A stretch of 64,000 bases of DNA, taken from Spirodela intermedia (lineage: Eukaryota; Streptophyta; Magnoliopsida; Alismatales; Araceae). A model generated the notes under the pieces. The model saw only the letters and a program-made list of their open reading frames with translations. It was not told where the DNA came from and did not search any database. A program made the position numbers and the translations under genes. The stretch's first letter is position 1, and each line of letters begins with the position of its first letter. Of this stretch, positions 34,751 to 44,729 are shown piece by piece. The stretch lies in NCBI GenBank assembly GCA_902729315.2, contig LR746281.1:1548501-1612500 (forward strand), given 5' to 3'.

Positions 34751-36494
34751 AGAATACAAAGTTTCTTAACATATTTTGAGAATGAAGGAATATGTTTGAT
34801 TGCTTCTTCTAAGAGAATGATTATTGTGGTCTCCTTGAAGGTCTCTAGGAGTTCACTATTTTGGATGAAAGGTTTGGTAGATTTTAAAGCTTCTTGAAAA
34901 GGAATAGGCAGTTGATATTTTTCAAGGTTGGTTCTCTTTCTTTCAACTCTACTTTTTCCTCTTCTTTCTCCAAAGTTTTTTCTTGTTCTCCCTCTTCATT
35001 CTTGTTTTAAGGGTCAATTAAACATTTCCCATTTCTTAATTTAGTTATGACATGAATCTATTCATGATTTTCTAAAGGAAAATATGCATGAGATTCTATA
35101 AAAATAACATTATGATGATTAATGGAGGGCTGAGTTGGAAATCAACCTATACCACAGTTCACTTCTTTCCCTTTACCTTTCATATTTTCAACATTAGAGT
35201 CGACTTGATTCAGACTCTCCACATCAGCCTTGAGCTGCTCCACATCTCTCACCATGCCTCGTATTACTTCTTTTGTTTCATGTTGGTCCTTTTGCATTTC
35301 ATGCAAAATCTACATAAGAAGTTCATTAGAGTTACCTTGAGGCATGTGCTGTGGTTGGGACTGTTGGAAGTAAGGTCTTGGCTGAAATGGGGGTCAAGAT
35401 TCTTCGCTGAAGTTTGCATTGCCTAGCCCATTCCATGAGTTGTGAGGTGGTGGATGGTTCATTGCATTCACTTCACTAGTGTCGATTTATTCCCCATCTA
35501 CATATCCTTTGCTAAAACACAGAGCATAGAGTATTATGAACATGTGAAACAATAGGGTTAGATAATAAATTTTACATCATATCAGTCAACTTTCCTAAGG
35601 ATGCCTCAACATTCTCTAAACGCCTATCAGTCATATCTCTCTCAATTTCAGATTCCATACTTTTTACATTCAAGACTCTTCCTCTCTTGGGTCCTACATT
35701 TCTCTCATTTTGAATCAACCATATGTGATGATTGTCATTTTCAACCAGCTGTTCAATCAATTCTTCCACCTCATCATCATATTTATTTAGAAGTGATCCA
35801 CCACATACCATATCAACTTTATTTCTAACATTTTCATGTAAACCTTCATAAAAAATTTGAATCAATTATCAATTACTATACCCATGATGAGGACACTTCT
35901 TAATTAAATCTTTAAATATTTCCCAAGCTTCACCAAATGCATTATCTTCTTGAGTGAATGTTTGTATGGCTCTCTTATATGAGTTAGCTTCCTTAGGGAA
36001 TAATTTTTTTTAAGAAAGTAGGTTTCTATTTTTTTCCAACTTTCTAATCTCATTCCTAAATTCCTAAACCATTCTTTAGCTCTATCTTTTAAAGTCAAAG
36101 GAAAAACTTTTATCTTCATAACTTCACTAGTGACTCATGAAATTTGATTTAAAAAATATTTTTCAGTCAATTCCTCTAGGTATGCATAAGGATCTTCACT
36201 AGATAGACCATGAAAACTAGGTAAGAAGTTAATAAATATATTTTCTATTTTAAAGCTCACTCCTTCTCTAAAAGGTGGGCAGATTTCAATGCTTCATTTA
36301 CTCCCCATAGGATTATAATGTTCTCTCATTTTCATTCTTTTATCATCATGGTTTTGAGGTAAATCTTTATTCTTTGGGTTTTGTGATGGGTCCATCTCTT
36401 CATAATTGCTTCTATCCTCAAGAATAAGAGTACTAGATCTCCTTATTGAATCAAGGTCCACTAAATTTGGTTTCTTAGATCTAGTGTCGTGCAT
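34751..36494 (-). pseudogene. Gypsy gag region, broken
   Basis: Fragments include MIQIFYEGLHENVRNKVDMV (35865-35572) and FPLTLKDRAKEWFRNL (36119-35904), the retrotransposon-gag block, plus an N-terminal piece MHDTRSKKPNLVDLDSIRRS (36494-36294). Split by stops into separate frames. Confidence 0.82.
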
Positions 36495-36760
36495 AAATAA
36501 TCAAAGGGTTCAAGTGAAAGATATACCTTTTGAAGACCTCCTTTAATGAATTTCTGTAATGAAAGAGAGGTTATAGAAAAGAAAAATACGAAATAAAAAC
36601 CTTCACTCAAAATCTCACGAAATTGTATATGTAAAAAGTAATATTTTTCTTAAAAAATCTTCAATCAATGGCTCAAAAAATTGTTTATTGAAAAAAGGAA
36701 AAATGACAGAAAAAATAAAAGAAAACTAAAGAAAAAATTCTATTATCTCAATGACACCTG

Positions 36761-36780
36761 GCTCCCCGACAACAACGCCA
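36761..36780 (-). other. Primer-binding site of the gypsy element
   Basis: Minus-strand tggcgttgttgtcggggagc begins three bases after the LTR terminus. It resembles the tRNA-Asp complementary site used by several plant Ty3/gypsy lineages, with two or three mismatches. Confidence 0.8.
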
Positions 36781-36783
36781 ATT

Positions 36784-37839
36784 TGATAAACTCAAATTAG
36801 AGGTTAAATATGTTGTCTTGATGTAACTAAGTACATGTAAATAATATTTATAAAACGTCACTCTTTTATTTAGGATAAGGGTCGATCCTCATAGAACATG
36901 AGTAATGAGAGTATGAATTCTAATTATTTTATTTCTTATATATATATACACGTGAGATTGTGAAGGATTGTAAAAAGCTGAAGACAAGAGTTATGAAAAG
37001 TGTGATAAAGGGGAGAGAGGGATCTAATGCAATGAAATGATAGAATAAATGATAAAACTAGTTCAAATTAAAAGTTAATCTATGCATGGAGAAGATTATA
37101 AGGACACCCCAAATCTAGATCTTACACAAACTTTGTTGTGTGTCAATCTTAGGCCGAGTGATACTCGATCCATGATGATCTTGATGTGCTCTAGGTAATC
37201 TCTTCTCCACTATGATCTTGGACACTAGAATGTCGTTGATCAAGCCTTGATTTCTCTCCTATTTTCTTCAACTAATCATTGCTAGAGAGAGAGACAAAAA
37301 GTATCCTCTAAGAAGGGGACGAAATATCTAAATCTTCTTGAGAGTTAGGCCCCTCCAATGAATAGTTAAGATTAATAACCAACTCTCTTGGTGGACAGCC
37401 TAAATCATTCTATGAGGACGGCGCTCTAATCCTTCTCTTAATCTCATCTTAAGACACTCAAAGATAGACGGCTTAGATCTTATCTCTTGACAGCCCTTTT
37501 AAGTCTAAATGAGATATGTCAAAGTGAGGCTCTCTTTTGGGCCCATAAACATATTAGGCTGACCCTCTCCATAAGACTTGGGCTTTTCATTGGCCTGAAG
37601 GCTTTGACTTCTTCTATTACTTTCAACTCATATTAAAAACTAAGTCCTTACAATCAAGTAGGGTCAGTTTCATAATATAAATAAAATAATTAAAATAATA
37701 TGTATGAGAACAAATAATAAAATATTATAAATGTCATAATAAGTTGGTAACACATCTATAATAATATTATTTACTCATTAATTAGCATCTATATATAAGA
37801 TATTAATACATAGATGCAACTACTAATTTATAATTATCA
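36784..37839 (-). repeat. 5' LTR of the gypsy element
   Basis: 1056 bp, minus-strand TGATAATTATAAATT... to ...GAGTTTATCA, with TG/CA ends. The outer part matches the truncated 3' LTR. Flanked on the outside by copia DNA. Confidence 0.85.
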
Positions 37840-39232
37840 CCTTTCCACCATACTCTTACTCGTCAAACAAGTGCTGTAAGGAGCTTGAGCGAGCTCATGC
37901 TATTATTTTTGGCACTCATTTAGATTCTCTTACATCAACTTAATCTATGGTTTACTTCGTAACATCTCCTCCTACTATTCATATGACTTTTACGCTGTTA
38001 GAATATGAAGCCTAGAAGTGGTCCATGATCACTTCCTTTAATGCAACTTCTTTTGACAGCATCTATGTCGAGAGCTTACATATTAGGTACACATGTCTTA
38101 TTTGTTTTCTCATTATCTTGGATTCTCAACCTAGGAGATTTTGCCCATATGATCAGTACATTTTCTATACTTTACTCACTTTATCACATCATGACCCATT
38201 CCCTAATGACCATTATCGATGGTCAGACTTGTTTGATCAAAGGTCAGGCACCACTATTGTGACATCTACCCTACCATTGACCTAAGTCCTCTATGTTTTC
38301 AGTTTTCTTACAAACTTTTTATCTATTAGTGTCATCACTTGTGTCCTACTTTGCACCATTATATTTTTTCTCTTCCACTTTGTCTTCTAAGATTTGCATA
38401 CTAAATGGAGATTGGTATGAGGCGTGAGAACGGTCATAGTGTTTACAAACTCATCTCAAATGTACTTTCCTCCATCACTTGAACACTTTTTGTTTCTTTC
38501 ATTGCTAATTCTTCTCTTTTGTGACATTATCATTTAGGTAATCCTTGTTTTTCAAAACTTTAGAAATCTTATCGTGGTTGTATCTTAATGAATTTTTGTG
38601 CGAGTAATATCAACTAAGCAAATATCATTGTTCCTCTTATTCTAGTCGTGACAGTATTCCATCATTAGTTCCATTCGATCTTTGTTCATTGTGATGTTTG
38701 GAGACTCTCTCGAGTTATCTTTATCATTGAACATTTCTATTACATATATTTTTTGATAATTATACTTGTGTAGAGTTTATCTCCTCTATGATCGGTCTCA
38801 AGTTCTCAATATTATTACTTAATTTATCACTAATATTGTTACCCAACATTACATCACATCTAAGATCCTTCACATAGGCAATGCACTTGAACTTATTCAA
38901 GGTGCCATTTACACCTTTTGTACAGATTGTGATGTTATTCATCAAATCACATGCCCATACTAATTGAGATGGAGTTGTGAATGTAAACACTGTCACTTAC
39001 TTGACATCACTCGCACATTATTCATTGAGATGCATGTTCTATATTTCATGTGATCTACACACTCCTAACCGACACTTATCTTTAAAACCTTCTCCCTTCC
39101 ACTTCATTAGATGGTGCCATTCTTTTTTAACATCTCACACCCAACGCTTCTCTTTTTTCTTTATCACCTTAGGTTTTTGGTTGCATTACTTTCATTTATG
39201 ATCACTCGTCATCTTTTTTTAAACTTGCTCAT
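37840..39232 (+). mobile_element. Ty1/copia element, middle part
   Basis: Resumes the plus-strand copia element after the gypsy insertion. Coding sense is badly eroded; I see no clean domain here, only position between gag-like and integrase-like parts. It is cut at 39232 by a solo LTR. Confidence 0.5.
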
Positions 39233-40871
39233 TGACGTGACTTAGTCATTGTATAGTAAATCATATAAATTTAAAATTTATAAAACTAGAAAATATAATT
39301 TTTTAGGTATTTAGAAGTTTTTTTGAATAAATATATCAATTATAATTCAATAAAACTTTTAAAAATAGTGATAATTTTCTAAATCGATCACAGGGAAGTA
39401 ATATAATATCTAGTAATTATTCAAAAATTTTATCAAAGAATACTATTTTCAATAAATTTGATACTAGGAAATGAAAAGAAAATATATTTAAAATTTATGA
39501 AAAAAGGAAATAAAGGTGCGGACGTCAAGATGATGTCAACTCCCGACGAATGTGAATCGAGCAAAAATAGAGTTATGTTCAGTGATTTTTACATAAGTGA
39601 TTACAAATGATTTAATTTATCAAATTAAGATCTATAAAAGTTGAAAAAATTATAATTGAATGAAGTAAATATTGGTAAATTTAAATCAAACAAGTTATCC
39701 CTAAATGAAGTGGAATGTAAGTTGAAAGTAGAAAAATAGAGTTCTGGTGTCACGGTAATGATGCGTCAGTGATGCACTAAAATTCTGAACGTTCAGGAGG
39801 ATCATTGTGCAATGTCTATGGCCTTGAAGGCTCTCTTTAGACAAAGACGACGTGGGTAATCTCTAGATATCCTTGCAAAGTCTAGAGATCGATGAAATGG
39901 GTCGTCGAATTGTCTTTGATGGTTGTCACTCGGTGGAACGGAAAAATGACGTCTTTGCGGCTCTCTAAGGGTTGTCACCCAATAGAGAGGAGCTGGATGG
40001 AGGTGGGGCATATGTTAGAGAACTTCATCTTCAAGTCTACACAACAAGAGGAGATTCTTTATCACATCTAGTATGTTCTTAGGAGGTGGCGACTTATTTC
40101 TTAGTGGATCATCTTCTTCCCGACAACAGCTTGTTCGTTGATTACTTAGAGATGCTTTACTCAATGGATTCACAATCTTTTTATTGCGAATCGTTCAACA
40201 ATTTTAATAACAATACTCCACGAATCGCATTGACGAGTTTTTTGCGGATGATTTAGTGATTTTAATTGCTTAATCTTTCACTGGTGATTTGTAAAAAAGT
40301 TATAATAATCAGATAAAAAATATGAGTTTTGGCTTTAAGAAGATTCAAACCTACGCCAGTTGCCCGACCTTTCTGGAAAAAGTGTGACGTAGGTTTAGTC
40401 CCACATCACTTGTGCGCTGAATTTTTGGGTAAATATATAGTGATGTTACATTTGTAAGCAAGTCTTTTTCTCGTGTGTGTACAACCACTCCTTGCCCCAC
40501 AACCGACTGGCCACTAATAATGTGGAAGAGGAGTGGCACACATATGCCCTTATTGGTCTAAGCTGCTCGAGCCCTTGCTTATAGCTCCTCTCTGACTGCA
40601 CTTTCGACTCACTTGCGGGCTTGGCTGGCCAGTGGGTCCCCCTCATTTTATTTTATTTTTATTTTTATTTATTTTTCTTCATTTATCTCAAAAGTAAGAC
40701 TATAAAAATCATATAAATTTATATAAAATCACATAATTACCAAAAAATTCACATTAATCAACTAAAAATCACTTTTCACACTTTTACACAAATATAAGTC
40801 TATTTATCATGAGTTAAGGCTAAAACTATAGTATTTACTAATTATTAACTCATGATAATGAAGACTTATCA
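39233..40871 (+). mobile_element. Solo LTR (third family, copy D) inside copia
   Basis: 1639 bp, TGACGTGACTTAG...GACTTATCA, flanked by the perfect target-site duplication CTCAT (39228-39232 and 40872-40876). Closely similar to copy C along its full length. Internal short open frames have no family resemblance. Confidence 0.93.
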
Positions 40872-42784
40872 CTCATTGTGCTTTGAAAGGTGTCTTCGTG
40901 GGTTACTTGCACACCCAAAAGAGTTATTGGGAATTCTTTTCTGACACTCATCATTATGTGACCTCCATTGAGTTATCTTTAATGAAGATTTTACTTTTTT
41001 TGCTCCATCTCTTTCATCTTCTCATCCATTCATATTTTCAACCTCTAAGACTCTTTATCGTTCTTATGAATCCTCGTACTTTTATTTATTTATTTTCTCT
41101 CCCTTCTTCGTCATCACTCTCACTGCCCTCATCCTCTACTAATGCCTCTACTCCCAGTGCAGTTCCATCCTCACTCATCTCGCTTGACACCACTACTTAA
41201 CTAATTGATGCTCATGCACCACCTATGGATGGTCTTTATCTTCTCATTGGATTGTGTAAAGGTACATGCTCTTGCACTCAACATCTTATATCCTACTTTA
41301 TTTCCTATGATAACCTTGACCTCACATTTTGTGTCTTGCCATTTCCTTGGTCTCTGAGTCGATTTCACAATTACATGTTGAGACACTTTAGGCCCCTAAT
41401 TAGAAAGTAGTTATAGATTTGGAGATTGAAGCACTAGTTTTTCAAGGCATGTGAAAGCTTGTCTCTTATTTGACGATGCTAACATTAAGACATGTAAGTG
41501 AGTTTTCAGACTGAAATACAACTTAGGTGGCTCCATCATTCATCAGAAAGTTCCTTTAATTGCCTATGGCTTCACTCAAGCCTATTATATTGATTATATA
41601 GAGACCTTCTCTTATGTGAGCAGGTTGAACTTTATTCGGGTTCTTCTCTCCTTAGTGGTGCATCATGATTGGTCACTTCACTAATTGAACGTGTCTAATG
41701 GATTCATGTATAGTGACTTAGATGAGAAAGTGTTAATAGAGTAACCTCTAAGATCTGTTTGAACATACTATCTACGGACTCAAGTAGAGTTATCAAGCTT
41801 GGTTTGTGAAGTTTAGTGGCCTTCTTACTACTGTCAGCTTCATTCCATGTATTGTTGACCCTACTGTCCTAATGAAGATCACACCTAGAGGTATGGTCAT
41901 CCTAGTTGTATATGTTAATGAGATTCTTGTGACAAAAAGTGATGAGGCATGCATCTCTACCACCAAAGCCAACATACAACAACATTTTGTCACAAGAGAC
42001 TTGAAGACACCATGTTAGTTCTTTAAGATAGAGTTTACTTATCAGTTAGACAAGCTAGCTTTATTTCAGAGAAAATATATTCTTGACCTTCTTAAAAAAA
42101 TGAGTTTCTTGGCTATAAATTGGAGTCATCACCTATGGAGGTGTGTCCAAAGTTTTAGAATATTACTTCACCTCTAATTAAGGATACTAATCACTATTGG
42201 TGATTATTGGAGAAACTAACATATCTCACTATTGAGCACTATGTGTCCTAACCTATGTAAAATTGGTTATAGAGAAGGAGCTCATCTACAAATGTGATGG
42301 CCACCTATGTGTTGGAGTCTACTTAGATGTTAGATATGCTAGTGAAAAGGAGATCAGAAGTTGACGACTAACTATTGCATCTATGTTGATGGTAACTTAG
42401 TCACTTGGTGCTCTCAAAAGTAAAAGGTGGTATCTTGTTCTAGTACAAAAGTCGAATATCATGTTATACTTAAGATGACATGTGAGATGGTAAGGCTTCA
42501 CTCTCTTCTAAAGAGCTTGAGTCACTCAGACACTTATACCTATGCATAGTGACAATCAAATAGTAATCTTCATTATCAAAAATCTCACATTCTACAAGCA
42601 TATTAAGCACATCTAGATTGATTGTCACTACATTTGGGACAAAGTTCTGATAGAGGTTATCTGCACACCACATGTCACTTCATCTAATCAATTGACAAAC
42701 ATTTTTATCAAGAGCCTTACAAGAGTGTCTTATGATGTTATATGTACTAATCTAGATATATTTGACTTATATGCTCCAGCCTGA
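40872..42784 (+). pseudogene. Ty1/copia integrase end, reverse transcriptase and RNase H, broken
   Basis: KGVFVGYLHTQKSYWEFF at about 40886 is the integrase C-terminal 'GY...K.Y' block. Around 41550-41750 the RT N-part reads IAYGFTQAYYIDYIETFSYV and NFIRVLLSLVVHHDWSLH. Around 41900-42100 the catalytic box, normally YVDD, reads YVNE (VVYVNEILVTKSDE), followed by FQRKYILDLLKKM. RNase H remnants at 42380-42690 include NLVTWCSQK, SCSSTKVEYH and TTCHFI. Multiple stops and frameshifts; inactive. Confidence 0.88.
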
Positions 42785-42960
42785 GGTGGTGTTCGGATAT
42801 CCTCTACTATGTGGCCCACTTGGGCCTATGATAATTTCCTAAATGATCATGTTAAAAGGGTAATATGATTAATGATTAAAGCCTAAAGAATATAAGAATA
42901 TGATAATTACATATTAAACACATACATTTTCATACTCTAGTTCATGAATTATATCATTTT
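42785..42960 (+). repeat. Start of copia 3' LTR (partial, eroded)
   Basis: Begins TGAGGTGGTGTTCGG right after the pol remnant and contains the block shared with the 5' LTR at about 24424. Similarity fades after about 30 bp, so its end cannot be placed. Confidence 0.5.
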
Positions 42961-43899
42961 CCTATTTTCTACAAAAATGTGAGCGTCAAGATAGATGATG
43001 AGGAAATCAATTTATTCTTATGATGCAAGAGTATGAGGATGAATAAATAACTATGATGCACAGCCAAGGGAACATAGTTCTCCTCTAATCATCTAAGTTC
43101 ATCATGGACATTTATACAATATATGGACATGAAAAGGTAAAACTGTAAAAAGACTTACTTGTAAATCTTGTAGGATGTAGGAGCAAAATTAGAAGGCCCA
43201 ATGTAGGATGTAGGGCACACGATCCCAAAAGAGGCAAGCTGCCACCCTCATTGATGATTAGCTCTCTCTCTCTCTCTCTCTCCTTCCTCCCCTACTATGG
43301 GGACGACTTGCTCCTCTCTCCCTTGGTGCCACCTGCAGCACACCATAGGTGGGTCAACTCGTCCCTCCCCCCTCCCCCCTCCCCCAACCCCTTCCAGTGG
43401 TGACAGTGCCGGCAACGATCATGGGTCTCTTCCCTTGGCGCATAAAAAAGAAGATCAACTGAAGATGCCCTTGAGTGAGGCCGCCGTTCTCTCCCCATGT
43501 CCATTAGAGCAAGAGGGATAAATCATTTTTATTTTGTTTCTTTGACTTTTATGTAATTGAACCTCTTTTATCCTAGTTAATACAATCTAAATTTCGTGAA
43601 AGTTTATTCCCCTTTGTCTCATCAATTTTGAATAGTCAAAGTTGTTGAAGGAAGTGAAAAATCATCCCCATTGGCTATCTATAATTTATTTACAAGGTGG
43701 CTGGTTGAGCCTTGAGAGAAATCTTCTTCTCAACGTGCATTGAATTTCTATTTGTGGCCGCTAAATTTCAGAGAGTAAATAAATTAGAATATGATCATTA
43801 ATTAACATACATCAACTAGTTCAAAACTCTCCTTGTGTTAAACTTGGTTTTTCAATAATTCATCAAGATTAGGAGAAGAGCTCTCTCCCTCCCCACCTC

Positions 43900-43936
<37 letters not shown>

Positions 43937-44162
43937 CGTTCGAAGGCAAGAGAGGTAGAGATCATTGTGGCCGTCCCCCTGATCTACTCTCTCATCATCC
44001 CACCTCCATCGATAGCCTGGCGACCTCCTTGACGCCTATGGCCGTCGGTGAGGAGCTCCGGGAGAGTGGGTCGTCGCAGGGTGGCCCAGAAGATCCCCCC
44101 CCCTTTCAGATCTCTCGGCGGTCCTCATCGAATCTTCGTATTTTTGGGAGAGAGAGAGAGAG

Positions 44163-44242
<80 letters not shown>

Positions 44243-44340
44243 TGGTACAGGCGAACATTAAAATGGGAATATAGAATAGGACAAAACAAAATAAACTTAT
44301 TTAAGAATTCTTCATGGGGTTTTGGAGAGTTCGACCAAGA
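42961..44340. other. Intergenic DNA with simple repeats
   Basis: Contains (CT)n at 43259-43281 and 43908-43931, a C-rich patch at 43362-43390, and a long (GA)n at 44148-44239. A GC-richer patch at 43280-43520 has short open frames without family resemblance. No gene supported. Confidence 0.55.
44148..44239. repeat. (GA)n microsatellite
   Basis: About 45 GA units with one GC interruption near 44165. Confidence 0.97.
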
Positions 44341-44729
44341 CGATACGATCTAATGAGACAGTCAATGCCAATATAATTACCGCCTGACGTAGTCAATCCA
44401 ATCTGAATTCCTCAACAATGCTAAACAGAAGGTAAAACGAGTAAGAGGGTAAGCAGGCTCAGTCGTATTTGCATGCGCTGCAATACGCGTCGCCATGGCT
44501 TCGGGAGTCTCCAAGGACCTTAAGCCTGTTCCACGAGATCAGATAACTGCCTGAGTGGTCGTTTTCCGAAGTTACATAGTAGAGAGAGAAAGAGAAAAAG
44601 ACGTGCAGGTTTCTGAAGGCAAGAATTCTGATTTTTTTAACTCTCTCTCTCTCTCTCAGCGCGCTTCAACGATGAGAAAGATTTATCTGGTCTCATATCT
44701 GCCCTTTCAAAACGAAGGTAAGTAGAAAG
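44341..44729 (-). other. 3' flank of the MATE pseudogene
   Basis: 44345-44450 is a single copy of the unit that is repeated four times at 57840-58385 beside the intact MATE gene ('aattcctcaacaatg' and 'atataattaccgcctgacgt' blocks). It is therefore ancestral flanking sequence of the duplicated locus. Confidence 0.7.

Larger units (their letters stand above)
25846..37839 (-). mobile_element. Ty3/gypsy retrotransposon, decayed, minus orientation
   Basis: Order on the minus strand: 5' LTR 37839-36784; PBS 36780-36761 (tggcgttgttgtcggggagc, resembling the complement of tRNA-Asp); gag about 36494-35570; protease-like 34700-34400; reverse transcriptase from 34156, broken by a solo LTR and resuming at 31920; RNase H 31626-30844; integrase 30753-29600, ending in the family-like 'VNGQRLKP' region; purine tract about 26330-26313; 3' LTR 26312-25846, truncated by about 590 bp. 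Many stops and frameshifts make it dead. The catalytic 'MDDF' box reads INDF. Lineage is probably Tat/Athila-like from the PBS and RT motifs; this is inference. Confidence 0.88.

Noticed and set aside
25846-37839. Intact, mobile gypsy element
   Set aside because: Truncated 3' LTR, two solo-LTR insertions, stops in every domain and a mutated catalytic box.
43295-43521. GC-rich open frames near 43.3 kb
   Set aside because: Low-complexity C/T sequence, open on both strands, no family.
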